This document shows positions 23,050 to 34,800 of a DNA stretch of 64,000 nucleotides, in pieces. Where the stretch lies: positions 124,001 to 188,000 of the forward strand of contig JAUIRK010000612.1 in NCBI GenBank assembly GCA_030549495.1, read 5' to 3'. The DNA comes from Nectonema munidae (taxonomy: Eukaryota > Nematomorpha > Nectonematoida > Nectonematidae). The notes beneath the pieces were generated by a model. That model did no database searches, was not told where the DNA came from, and saw only the letters and a list, made by a program, of their open reading frames with translations. Positions within the stretch are counted from its first letter, which is position 1; the number at the start of each line of letters is the position of its first letter. The position numbers were made by a program, and so were the translations under genes.

Positions 23050-23665
23050 GGTAGTGACTTTTTACGGGAATCTCCCTGAATATTATAAATTCTTTACAAA
23101 TCTTTTATCGAAGTTATTTTTCAAAGGTTAGTCGACCTTTATCTGGTTATTTTATACAAATTTGATGATTTCATATCGATTTTTTACGGGAATCCTGCAG
23201 AACCCCTTAAAATCTTATAGAATTTTCGGGATTGCCCCTAAATACTATAATTTCTTTTCAAACCATTGACAGAGGTTTTTTTCAAAACTTAATTAATCTG
23301 TTTTATATTTTTATACAAATTTGATATGTCGATTTTTAAACGGAATCCTCGGAAAGTTATGTTATCTCCCGGAATCCCCCTAAATAGTATAATTTCTTTT
23401 CAAATCATCAAAAAAAGTTTTTTTTTCAAATTTAATGGATTTATATCTATTTTTCACCGGAATCCTACAGAAAAGAGATTTTTGCTTCTAGAGGGATTTC
23501 ATAAAATTTCAAGGGATTCCGAAAGTTTCTGGTAAAAAATAGATAAATCCATCAATTTTTATAAAATATTCATATAAAACAGGTTAGTTAACCTTTGAAA
23601 AATAACTTCGATAAAGGATTTGAAAAGAATTTATAGTATGAGGGATTTCGGTAAAAAGTCACAGT
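23050..23665. mobile_element. 616-bp MULE-type MITE with long inverted ends and 10-bp target duplication
   Basis: The direct repeat agggttttgc flanks the element at 23040-23049 and 23666-23675. The ends are inverted copies over about 110 bp (left starts ggtagtgactttttacgg, right read inward actgtgactttttaccg), and both arms include ttatcgaagttatttttcaa. A 9-10-bp duplication with ~100-bp inverted ends is the hallmark of Mutator-like elements. The interior holds three or four diverged repeats of a ttttacgggaatcc...ataatttcttttcaaa unit. It is non-autonomous; whether the MULE transposases at 11-16 kb mobilised it is unknown. Confidence 0.85.
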
Positions 23666-24059
23666 AGGGTTTTGCTAATGAAAAACATTGGTACATGTGA
23701 GAGTCTACTCTTTTTCTAATTAATATGGCGTTTTTAGATCTGATAATCCCAAGTATTCAAATCTAATGCACTGTTATGAAAAGTTTACAATAGATAATTT
23801 TCTGGCTTACTTCGCTTCTTTGCTGTATATAGATCAAAATGGTGACCAAAAAAATCAAAACTTCAGAATTATTTTCAAAATCAGGAAGTCCTTTTCTAAG
23901 AACAAGTATAGGAAGAGATATGTTCACTCTTATACATGCTATTTTGTGCTTCGACAAAAAAAAGAAAAAAGAGATCATAATGACAAAACTAAAGCTATAA
24001 GATTGATACATTATCATTTTTTTAAAGTTTTCTCGCTTTATTGGACGCCACATTCTGCC

Positions 24060-25064
24060 TTGACTCATTGATGAACAACTTGTGTCATTTAGAGAAAGAT
24101 GTAGTATGAAAGTATACGATCCCAAAAACCCGGCCATTACGGCATCAAATTTTATCATCTGAATGACTCCAAATTTTTTTATTGCATGAAACCAGAAATC
24201 TATGTTGGTGGGCTTGTTGACTCTTCATACTTCTCAGCATTCAATGTGTCAAAAAGACTGATTGAAAATAGTAATATTCCAAGTGGGTGTGGAATCTATA
24301 CTGATCGTTTTTTCACCAGTCACGAGCTAGCAGCCTGGTGTTACACAAAAAAACTGTCCTTATGTGCAACAGTCATGGCCAATAGAAGATTCGTTCCTCA
24401 CTTATTCAGACCACCCTACCTGAAAGAGTTAAAATTACGCGAATGTTAAAGTAGAACAATATATACCAATATTTGTTCGTTGACTGCCTACATTCCAAGA
24501 AAGCATGCAACTAGAAACTTCAAAGTAGTATATATTTTATCATCACAACACAGAAGTGCAAGAACAAGTAACATTCACTCGAAGCCTCAAAGTTTATTAT
24601 CATATAATGAATTTAAAGGAGGCGTTGATGTTCCTAATAAGATGTTAAAAGTTTTAAGGTCATATAAGCCAACCAGACGATGGACACACGCGGTTTTCTG
24701 CAACTACCTTGATATGAGCGCACTAAATGCTTGGGTAATTGCTAAATTCAATTCTCATGATGACTTTATGTCCACCAAACAAAGTGGAAGGAAACTCTTT
24801 TTTAAAAAATTATCTCTTTTTATGGCTGAAGAGTCTATGAGAATAAGATCTTTGACTGCTGAAATACCTTCTAATGTAAAAAGCTTGTTGTCGTTCTATG
24901 GTTTTTCATCGCTGGAGAGCCAAACGTCAACTTCTACATCAAAAAGATCAATGTGTTTAATTTGTACTATCAAACGTAAAAAAGTTTCTAAAAAATGTCT
25001 TAAATGTGAAAAGTTTGTCTGTCAAATCCACAGCAAGATAATATGCGATCGTTGTTTTGAATGA
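24060..25064 (+). pseudogene. piggyBac family A transposase, catalytic and Cys-rich C-terminal parts
   Basis: Near 24065 the translation shows LIDEQLVSFRERCSMK, the first catalytic Asp block (canonical sIDEqm.pFkGR). The frame 24186-24449 contains GIYTDRFFTSHELA, the second Asp block (canonical y.DNFFTS), here with R for N. The frame 24480-25064 has FKGGVDVPNKM (third Asp), RRWTHAVFCNYLDMSALNAW and a C-terminal cysteine-rich domain (C..C...K..C..C..FVC..H...IC..C) ending at 25064. At least two breaks separate the parts, so it is not functional, but the last 194 codons are intact and could be a recent loss. Confidence 0.82.
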
Positions 25065-25291
25065 TTTTTTAACGCCATCTATACTTTTTTTTCATCAAAA
25101 TTTCATTTTTTTCGTAATTTTAATAAAATAAAAAAGATTTTAAGTTTTTTTCATCAAAATCAATGAATTTATTTGTTTTTATTTGTTTACAAATTAATTT
25201 TTAATACCGTTTCTATAATAAAATTTTTCAAAAAACTACTTTGAAAAACAATGTGGACAAAAATGTCCATAGTCCGTAAAGCGAGGGTTAA

Positions 25292-25823
25292 TGATATAAA
25301 AAGAATTACAATTGGAAACATTCAAAATTAATGGTGGAGCGAACGTTTTTTTAACCCCCTTTAAATCACAGTAGGGACGACGTCCACCCTTTGAGGGTGC
25401 GCGCCACTGCCTTGAAAATCAGCGCTAGATGAAAAATATCCAGAGAAAAAATTTTACGCCAATCAATCAGTTTTATTGAAAAATTCAGAAATAGTAAGTT
25501 CTATTTTTAATACCCACACTTTTGCACTTAATCGTCAATTCTAGAAATTTGAGGTGACCTTGAATTAAGTATTAATAGACGGTAGCCCTTATCAAAAGGA
25601 AGCTTTTGTGGGATATAACGGAGAAAAAGAATACTGGAAACACTGCATATATCACTTAAAAACCTCGGAGTCTATCAACTCTGCAACCCTATCACACACA
25701 CACGATCTTTCCCATAAATTGAATATAAAGATTTACTTGAGAAAATATCGACAAATTAGAAAAGGAATTTAATTTTACTATATGTAATTCTTGTGAGCTC
25801 TTGAAGAGTTCTGTCTTATCCTC
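25292..25823. other. Spacer between piggyBac and the minus-strand gene
   Basis: No gene seen. A short CA run lies near 25693-25702. This is the 3' flank of the gene on the minus strand. Confidence 0.5.
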
Positions 25824-26757
25824 TTAAATTATTCGTGTATCATTTTCGTTACGAATTTTCTGTGTAAAAGAGAGTAAAAGTGTACTCTACAAATTAATAT
25901 GTCCATGCTATTTTTAGTATATTCTTCTAGTCGAACTATGCATTCGTAATTAAATTTAATAGTCACTACTATGTAAATCAAAACTTCGAAAAATATATAA
26001 GGAAATAGTTAAAATATAGTATGCCTTCCAATTATTTAAAGGTAAAACTCAGCTCTAGTGAAAGTCGCTTTGCATGAATTTAACCCTTGTTGATAGCGGT
26101 ATCAGTTCTAAGGAGAGCTCCCTGTATATAAAGAGTATTTTCAGCGATATAAGGCACTGAGTACCGCTAACATCGAGCTATGACTTTTTGGCAGAAGCAG
26201 AATCGAACCCGAGACTTTCAGGTTCAGAGCCTGCGCTCTAACCAATCGGTCACGCAACTACTGTATATAACCCTGTATATAATAAGTATGAATATAATTA
26301 TAAAAAATCATAATACACAATTTATGTAGGTAATAGTATTAACCTCATGAATAAAGCACTTTGACAAATTTTCAACCAAAACCATAATTTTTAAATTCAT
26401 TTTACCAATAGCTTCTTTCACTCCCAATTCCAATGTATAAAGTCGGTTGTCAGCTAAAAAGAAAATTCTACAACATTGAAATTTAAAAATTAAAAAAAAC
26501 CTTGGCGTTTATAATCTAATATAATGGCTTCAACAATGTCATTTTTAGTTTGCTTGTTTTTTACTAGGCGTTCTAGAAAAAAAGTTGAAATCCATATTAA
26601 ATATCACATAGAGAAATTTAAAATTTTACTTTGAGTTTTAACTTTTTCATCCTCAACAGAATTATCGATTAATTTGGTTTTTTTTCTAATTTTTTTATTA
26701 GAGAGAAAAACAGAAGAATCTAATCGTGTCACTCCTAAACTTGCTTTAGATCGAGTA
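25824..26757 (-). CDS. Unrecognised host gene, at least four exons
   Basis: Four minus-strand segments join with correct GT-AG sites and matching phases. They are about 26757/26743-26630 (SLGVTRLDSSVFLSNKK, ending VEDEKVKTQ), 26572-26501 (RLVKNKQTKNDIVEAIILDY), 26453-26344 (DNRLYTLELGVKEAIGKMNL, ending CFIHE) and 25886-25824 (STLLLSFTQKIRNEN to a TAA stop). Donors and acceptors are gtaaaa/tttctag, gttttt/ctttttag and gttaat/atttgtag. The joined part is basic near the front and helical afterwards, about 117 residues in all. I do not recognise the family. The 5' end is missing; the frame at 27733-27875 may hold an earlier exon. A SINE lies in the last intron. Confidence rests on phase agreement alone. 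Confidence 0.5.
26132..26260 (-). repeat. tRNA-derived SINE with 10-bp target duplication
   Basis: Read on the minus strand, it opens with a tRNA-like head: box A region gaccgattggttagagcgc, an anticodon-arm-like caggctctgaacctg and box B gggttcgattct. The T and acceptor stems do not pair properly, so it is not a functional tRNA. A short unrelated tail follows. The direct repeat ctgtatataa flanks it exactly (26122-26131 and 26261-26270), marking the target duplication. It sits in an intron of the minus-strand gene. Confidence 0.85.
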
Positions 26758-27732
26758 AGCATTTATTTAGCGGTAAAGTTGAATATTCACATAAACTAAA
26801 GTTGAATAGAGTTAAATTAGAATGAAAAATATTAAATAAAAAAAATTTTTAGGGCCAACAATTTTAATTTTATATTTTTTAAAATCTACTCGTTTTACAA
26901 TTTTAAATTATCATTTAATTTCTTAATATTTTTCTATTAAGTTTATATATTCCACATTTATATTGCTTAATTTATATATTTTAGTTTATGTAATTTCGAC
27001 TTAAAACTCAATAATTTTTATGGTGTACTCTTACCTAGCCTAGTAGTTTTAGGTACGTAATTCGGTCCTCAAAGCTCCCAAATCAAAAATTTCAAATAAC
27101 AAAATCTTTGATAAGTAAGATTAATCATATAAATACCTAATAACTCAACGGGTTTTATGATCCACACAAACAATAGAAATAATTTGCAGTTATATTATTT
27201 GTAGAACCTTGAATTGATTTTAGCAATTTTTTATTCTATTAATTTCAATCTAAATTTCCTTTAAATTGACAACAATAATCATTCATCATAAATGATTTGT
27301 TAATAAAAATAGGATGTATTTACAATATTATAAATTCATATCTAAAATGAAAAAACGTTAACATATAAGTTAAAAGGAACAAATAGGGTAATTATCCATC
27401 AAAAATTTTTTACTTATAAAAAAAGAAACATTTTAGTTCGACCCGTAGATAATATATCTAGATAAAATATAAAGAAAATTCAATCTGAATTAAAATTAAT
27501 TAAAACTGATAAATGTACTAATGATGATCATAATTACATCTGTACAAAAAATTTTATTTAATATTGGCTTGGCTTTTTCAAAAAAAAAATTATTTTCATA
27601 TTCTGATGAAATTTTCTTAATCTTAAATTTGATGATCCTAATGAGGTTTTTCCATTTAACAGTTGTTCTGATGAAATAATACCAATAATCAAAGTTTATA
27701 ATTTAATAACTTGTAAAAATACCATATGTGCA
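26758..27732. other. AT-rich non-coding stretch, probable intron or intergenic
   Basis: No gene-like segment or element ends recognised. It lies between exon candidates of the minus-strand gene. Confidence 0.45.
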
Positions 27733-27875
27733 TCATGGGTTTCCAGATAATACCATTGTATCCTTCACACTGGCTGTTACAACGTTGGTAATGGGAAAAG
27801 AACTTGGACCTTGGCTAACGTGAGCTAGATTCACAGCAGAAGTAGAATTAGAAGAGAGATATAGTTGTACTTGCC
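27733..27875 (-). CDS. Candidate exon on the minus strand
   Basis: An open stretch with balanced composition (LYLSSNSTSAVNLAHVSQGP, then SFPITNVVTASVKDTM) runs to a TGA at 27733-27735. A possible donor within it (gtgtga) would give phase 1, which fits the phase needed by the exon at 26743-26630. An acceptor-like ttttttcgag precedes it. This could be an upstream exon of the unknown gene; the evidence is weak. Confidence 0.25.
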
Positions 27876-28029
27876 TCGAAAAAACAGAAGCTAAATTTCA
27901 TAAGAATTTATGAGATTTGTTTCGGATAAAAATAAAATTCTATTTTGATAAACAAATAGACATATCTTTGTATTCCAAATGTATGCAAAGGAAGTAAAAA
28001 ACGATAATCAGGATAAATTTATTATAAAA

Positions 28030-28142
28030 GTTCATTACATTACGTTGAAAAATGCACTCAACCGGGATTAGTAATTCCCCATCATTCGGAATTAGAAGAA
28101 GTTTTGCCATCAAACTCGTTCATAATTTGTTTGATTTTAAAA
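28030..28142 (+). CDS. Candidate upstream exon of NUP188
   Basis: An open frame (HYVEKCTQPGLVIPHHSELE, then SFIICLILK) ends at a good donor, gtatgt, in phase 0, which matches the phase of the next exon at 28886 (acceptor tttacaag). LILK followed by a Tyr-rich segment resembles the human NUP188 N-terminal region (LILKIADYYYEER), recalled from memory. The acceptor for this exon is not clear, so the start is approximate. Confidence 0.3.
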
Positions 28143-28259
28143 GTATGTATACAATAAAAATACTATTTTTTTATTTGTAAATAAGTCAAAAAAAAATTAT
28201 CTTTATATACAATCAAAACTTAAAATATCCATTAAAAAATAAGTTAAATATAATATAAC

Positions 28260-28492
28260 TAGCCGGTCCCGGGGGCGTTTCTCCCTTCGCTGAAAAAGGG
28301 TTTTTCCCCGCCCCCGAAAAAAGGGGTTGGGGGGGGGGTGTATTTTGTGGTGTATTTAAAATTTCTTTCTTCCGAACAAACCACGGGGGGGCGGGGTTGT
28401 TTTTTTTTGGTTTGGGTTCGCCAAAAGGGGGGGGTTTGTGGGGTTTTGGTTGTGTTGTTGGTGTTGTGTTGTGGGGTGGTGGGGGGTTTTTT

Positions 28493-28531
<39 letters not shown>

Positions 28532-28581
28532 TAAAAAAAAAAAAAAAAAAAATTTATTCAAAAAAATCCCCCCCACAAAAC

Positions 28582-28634
<53 letters not shown>

Positions 28635-28660
28635 ACAAAAAAAAAAAAAAATAATACTTG
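28260..28660. other. Homopolymer-rich block, possible assembly or sequencing artefact
   Basis: Within 400 bp there are runs of about 30 T, 18 A and more than 40 A, several G runs up to ten, and repeated ggggtttt/ccccc blocks unlike any neighbouring sequence. Composition switches abruptly at both edges. Such sequence is typical of badly resolved reads near a gap. Open frames across it are meaningless. If it is real, it would lie in the first known intron of NUP188. Confidence 0.7.
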
Positions 28661-28885
28661 ATTTTTGGTTATGTAAATTACTCCCGAACATTACCCCTCC
28701 CCCTCTTATCCCTGAAACTATTAAAATTTTGTATCAAGCAAGTATATTACTTGTGCAATGTTAATGTTTTTTTTATTTGTTAACTTGCTAAATAAACTCC
28801 CTCTCTTTCTCTATCTATTTTAATTATAAAGTTTTTTGTTCCAAAATATTTATTTGTATATTCATATTCTGCTTAACTTTACAAG

Positions 28886-31800
28886 ATGGTGTCTTTTTTT
28901 TCTTTTTTCTACTATGGATTTGAAAATGTGGATGAAATTTTATCTAAATTTGATAAGTTTTTAAAAAAAGATATCTCTATATGCTGTCAGAAAAAATTAA
29001 ATTGGGCTAATTCGTATATAAAAAATTCATTTATGAATGAAAATGTAGTTCAAAAAAAGCTTAGCTTTCTCCTTGCTTATAATTCGTTTTTTGATCAAGT
29101 GTTTTTTACCTTTCATAAATTTGAAGATTCTAATTTATTTTTGCAAAAATTAAATTTTTGCGAAAAAACTCATTTTTTGCATTGTATTATCAAAAATAAT
29201 GATTTGTTTACATCATATTCTAAAAAACTTGACCCTATTGCCATCCACTTGTATGATACCTTAGAGAATGAGGATTGTTCTTTTTTTACTCATAAAGCGA
29301 GTAACGAAGAAATTAATTATCTGACTGTTTTATTATCAGCAATCAAATTTTCTATTGATAAATATCCTCATGATCTTCAACATATACAAAAACTTCTAAC
29401 CTCAATGATGTTTTTCAAAGAAAAAGAAAAAACCACATATGTGAATTCAATTATTAATTTTCAAGTATTTTTTTCTTATTCAAACAAATATTTCTATTTA
29501 AGTTTTAGATTGTTTCATTTTTAGAATCACTCGATTTATTGATACTTTTCAATAATACCCAAACTCATTTTAATTTTCAATTCATTGAAAGTATTACTGA
29601 ATACTTTTTTAATGAAGATACTATTCAATTTGATCCAGTAATATATTTTGCTTGGGGCATTTTTCTCAAGCTCAATAATAATGAAAATACTCTCAAATTT
29701 TTGATGCTTGCTTGGAAGCTTGATGTATTTAGTTCTATTCAGAAGATTGTGGAAGATCCAGTTTTATGTGGTAAGTTAATTTGTTATTTTTACCCATTTA
29801 AAATTATAACACTTTATCGTTGAATGCGAAGCAGTCATTATTATTAAGAGTGTTGCTTTATTTTTCCCTATAACAATAAATCATGTAAGTTGTTAGAATT
29901 AACTGTTGAAAATTTTCTATTGTTAATTAAATTTACAACTTTTTAGGCTAACTCTATCACCTATCTTCTCCAGGTCTACCTTGGCTGAGAAATTCCTCTA
30001 TTTTATAATTGCCCTCAATAAGATATGTATTTTAATGGTCACTAAATTTCCTTCACTTATCAAGTAATGTCTGTTCCCTGCAGGGTACGGTTGTGGAGTT
30101 GCCCTTTTGAGAAAGCGTCGGATTCTGAATATTGCGTCTCCGATTTCATAAATACAGTCAAACCTGTATTAAACGACCATTCAAGGTAAGACCTAATTTT
30201 GGTCGCATGAGACAGGTGATCGTTAAAAACAGGGTGAAAATATATCAAAATATTGACTTCAATAAATTGTAAATCAAAATATCGTAGATAATATAACACC
30301 TCCTGCTAATGAATCAAAAATTTTTGAAACCGATGAAGACTGCAGATGATGAGAGCGATTAGGAAAATAATGTTTCAAACATGGGTAGAAGGAGAAGTAT
30401 TGAATTTGAAACTATAGTTATATTCATATATGTTAGATTAAAAAATAAATCGATCGACACTCTTTTTAGTGTGCAGCATTGCAAAAGTTCGATGTAAAAA
30501 TGTTTATCATTTTAGTCCAAGCCTTGTATTTTTGAAGTTCCTAGAAAAAGGCTGGAAAATTCAATAAAATTAAAGAATGAACTTTTTTATTTTATGCTAA
30601 AATTAGTTTGTAAAAGTGCAAAACTTAGTTTATTAGTAGAAAGTTTTTAGGGAAGAAATTTTAAACCAATTATCTTTGGAAAATTTTTTAGGGTAAATTC
30701 AGTATATGAATCGTATTGTTTTATCCTTAGATAAAAAGGTTATAGACATAAATTGAAAATCTTTTTTATGACACTGCAAGAAAGACACTAAAATACAAAT
30801 ACAAACCAATAAAATAATACTTAAATAAATTATGTTGAAGAAAATAGATCGAACTTTTTGCTTGCAACATAAAGCACAAATGTCTAAAATTCAGGAAATC
30901 CTTCAATGACTATTTAAAATCGACATTCAAAAACGATCTTGAAATATGGTACATGTCATCACACTTTTTGGAGATTTATGATATTTGAAACAGAAAAGTT
31001 GAAGTCAGAGTCGAAGTTTTTCCAACTCCACAAACCTGCTACAGAGTGCCTAAAATTACTTCGATGCTCTTCTCACCTTCTGAAACACAAAACAACTTCA
31101 TTGAGTTGGTAAAAAGAAGAATATTTGAGAAAAAACTTTTGACATTATTTCTACGACTAGAGCATTAGCTTGTTTGATTAGTCAGTTAATTTTAAATGTT
31201 GTGGTATATCATTATGTAACTTTTTTTAGATTTGGATGAAGTTTCAAAGGGCAGATTTTACTCACTCATTTATGAGAGCCTTTATATTACCTTTTCAATC
31301 TTCGATGCAAGAACGCTATTCAATCCTGTGATATTTGAGATTTTAGCTCTCTTATTTCGTGATCAGGTCATTTAAACTAGATCAATATTACTAATCATTT
31401 TTTAGATTTTAGCTTATTATTGAGAACAGTTTTGCAACTTCCTAATAATCATATACTCAGAACTTCTATTTTTAGAGTAGGATTACATCAATTCACAATC
31501 ATAGACCGGAATGTGAATTAGGGGGGGGGGGGTGCCCAAAAAATTATTTTCAAAATGTGAGCACATGACAATATAAAGTAAAAACTTGCGTATAAAAGAT
31601 TGAATACATGATGCTTATTACATGATTATATTAAATAGTTTAAACCTTTGACGACCAGAATTTTTAAAACCAATGCTCTGCTTTATTTTTCAATGGAATT
31701 TGGATATATTTAAGGCAGACGCTTTTCATTTCTTTTCATACGGATATCACTTTGCTCCTCAAAGGGTTAAAGAAAGAAATTTTTTTGACAATTTCGAAAT

Positions 31801-34800
31801 TAACATAGATTTAATCAAGTCATCTCACACTTTCAACCGAGTTAGCGATGTATTGTCAGGGTAAATTTTAACTTTACTGAGATAACTCAATAGAGGTGTG
31901 TTAAATAAAAAAATTTTCAAGTACCATACTACTCACTCAACTCAACTTTACTTTTCAGTGATAGAAAATCTTCTGCATCCCCAAAGAATTTAGTCATTCA
32001 AAAACGTAACTGTTTTTGACTGAAAGTATACCCTAATCACAATATAAAAAATTTTAAAAATATAAACGTGACCATCGTGTTCAGCACACTTGAAAATGGG
32101 TATATATATGTAAAAAAACTTTGTATAACTATTTAAACTAAAAATTTCTTTTTTAGTTGAGCTGTCATATATCAATCAATTTTTTGACAGGTTTGGTTGT
32201 TTTTAAAAAAAATAAATGTCACGATCCGACTCGCAATCAATCATTTAGTAGGTTCACGCCAAAATTTTGTAAAAATTTGCAATCATTCAAGAAAAACCGA
32301 GGGGTTTAAAAAAAACATTTCCCCGTCACTGAGGAAATGAAAATAGGCCGTCACTAATATGGTTGATGACTATCTTGAATGAAATCTACATTAACAAAAT
32401 ATCTTGAAATATGGTACATATCCTCCCACTTTAAACATTAGTTATAGATTTAAAACTAACTAGTGAGTCAGTTATAAATGACGTTTTTAAATCAATTTTA
32501 CACAATTTGAAGTTTTGAAACAGAAAAGTTGGTGTTACATAATTATAAATAGGTGGGAAGTCATCTATCAGCTATCTAAGCTAAAAGAAATAGCTACAGT
32601 GAGATTCCAAAAATTATAAATAATTTTCAATTATAATATAATTATTAATAAGGTCAACAAATATTTTTGCCACTCCATAACCCCGATCGTCATCATACTT
32701 TATTTCTGAAGAAGCAAATCTTAAAAAATTTTAAAATTTTTATTAAAATTTTATTTTATTTAAGAAATAAGGCAAAAAACAATAGTGTTTTATTCTTCGT
32801 GATGATACAAAAATAATAATGAGCTTATTACAGTTTAACAATCTCTTTCAAGCACAATGGGACAGCCGTGTTCCATGAAATAAAAATCGCCAAAAAGAAA
32901 AGCACTTAAATCAGCAATTGCCTTTAAACATTTATTTTTTTGCTGAATTGTAATTACTTGCCAAATGTAAATTACGCATTTTTGCGAACTTTTTCTTTTG
33001 AAAAATTTCTTCTGTTTCTTTCTGTTCGTAACGAAATTGTTTGGCAACTTTTACTACATTATTACAATCTTTTAATTAATAATATTCATAATAATCGAAT
33101 CTAACTTGTTGTTATCAAAATCCTTTAGCAATATCATTTGTACCAATTTTTTTTAATTTTATTTTTGAAATTAAAATTCGACAGTTTAATATCATTTTAA
33201 AAACATTAAATTGATCAGTTGTTGAACGTTGAAAAGCCATGTGTAGGCGTCTACATCTAAAAACGATTTTTTGTAGGTTGGCTGAATTTACACTTATGTA
33301 TCGTTGTTGCTGCAATAGTGTAGCCAAAGTTCTAGACTTTCATTGTGATCACTTCCTTGAAAAGGAAATAATCACTCAGTCTCAAATGAATGTTACTTTT
33401 ATTTGACTGAAATGCTAATAATAAATAATAAAATTAATTAGGTGCTTAAATTAATACGGATGATGCATCAAACTGGATTACAGCCACTTCACAGGTTTTT
33501 GAAAACAAATCGTTTTCTTGTCTTTTTCCATGAGTTTTTGTACAAGCACTCGATTTTTATTTAATTTTTTCATGCTTTTCATTTTCTTTTAGAAAATCGC
33601 TGCCCAGCTCACGGAAAATGGACTGCCGACTCACTTTGAAAGTCTGTTCCAAGAGCTGCCTATTGATAGCTTAATGAGTTTTCGCGTTTTTTCTGCCCTA
33701 CCTGCTTCATTTTTCGAAAATGTGTCGTGCATTTCTGAATTTGCTTTTAAAATGTGCACTTCTTCAGAGCAGAAAAGCTTTCTTCGGAATCATGATTTTG
33801 CGATTGTTGAATTCTTTCAAGTCATGCTTCAAGATGTCTTTCTATCTCAACCCAAACGTGAGGGCAAAGATAATTTGGAGAGCCAGATTTCAAAATTTAT
33901 CTCTCTTTGTGATATTTTAATCAAATTCAATATTCACAATGCAGCCTTTATTTCTGATGTTTCATTTTTTGAATCGTATGCTCGCTTTGTATTTGAATAT
34001 TTTTCCAAATTATCCACCAATTCATCTTTTTTTTGCCTAAAATTCTCTTTCACGTATTCAATCTTATGGATCAAATCTCTCAATTCCTTGCTCAGCATTA
34101 ATCAAGAAATATTTTCTCTACTTCTTCAGAAATTTCAATACAACTCTCAATGTATTTGTTCATTTGCATGCAATCAAACGAGTGCATCACAATCATCATC
34201 TCTTAATCTGATTGACTTTTTCCTTAATCGCTTTTCATGTATTGTTGAGTTACACGTATCAAAAATATCTATCAGTCATCTGAAAGAGTTTCGGGCTTTT
34301 ATTTCTTTCATATCGCTAGTCTTTACAAAATTAATTCTTCAAGGTGATTCGTCTGCTAAATCTTCTCGTTCTTCTGAACTTTCTACCCAAATATCATCAG
34401 CCATAAATTTTATTTTGGAAAGAGCTCTAAAGTTCACCAACTCAATTTCATTGGTTCGCACCCACACCTTACATGCCTACAAACTTAAAAGGCATTGCAT
34501 GACATTTTTGCATAATGTTCTGCAATCAAATGAAACTTCCTTGAAAAAGCAAATACTTTCAATTCTTAGGGATAATGACGTTATTTTGAATTCCGTTCTC
34601 CATCCCTTTATTTGCTCAAGCATTTGGGATTCCTATGAAATATTTCCTAGACCGTGTCAGATGATTGAGTATGATGCTTGCAAGAAAATTCAATTATGCA
34701 TTTTGCGCTTTCTCATTCAAAGTGAGCCGTCACTCTTTTTATCACAGGCCAATCAAATCACTCCTTTTCTCTCAGCTCTAACCGTCAATCTTGTTTTTCA

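Larger units (their letters stand above)
21251..25287 (+). mobile_element. piggyBac element, family A, with internal insertions
   Basis: TTAA targets flank both ends (21247-21250 and 25288-25291). The left terminus begins cccttgcttgacggg and the right terminus reads inward as ccctcgctttacgga, a clear piggyBac-type inverted repeat. Subterminal taacgccatctat words occur near each end (about 21361 and 25068). The span is 4.04 kb, well above the usual 2.3-2.6 kb. Part of the excess is explained by a 155-bp MITE (22012-22166) and a 616-bp MULE-type MITE (23050-23665). The transposase is in pieces. Confidence 0.85.

Noticed and set aside
23763-24158. Two overlapping opposite frames of 131 and 101 codons
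   Set aside because: They lie within the damaged piggyBac A between its N- and C-terminal parts and show no conserved motif beyond chance.
26198-26260. A functional tRNA gene on the minus strand
   Set aside because: Boxes A and B and an anticodon-like arm are present, but the T and acceptor stems do not pair, and exact target duplications show it is a SINE.
28259-28764. Open frames across the homopolymer block
   Set aside because: They consist of long Phe, Lys and Gly runs created by homopolymers, with no protein character.
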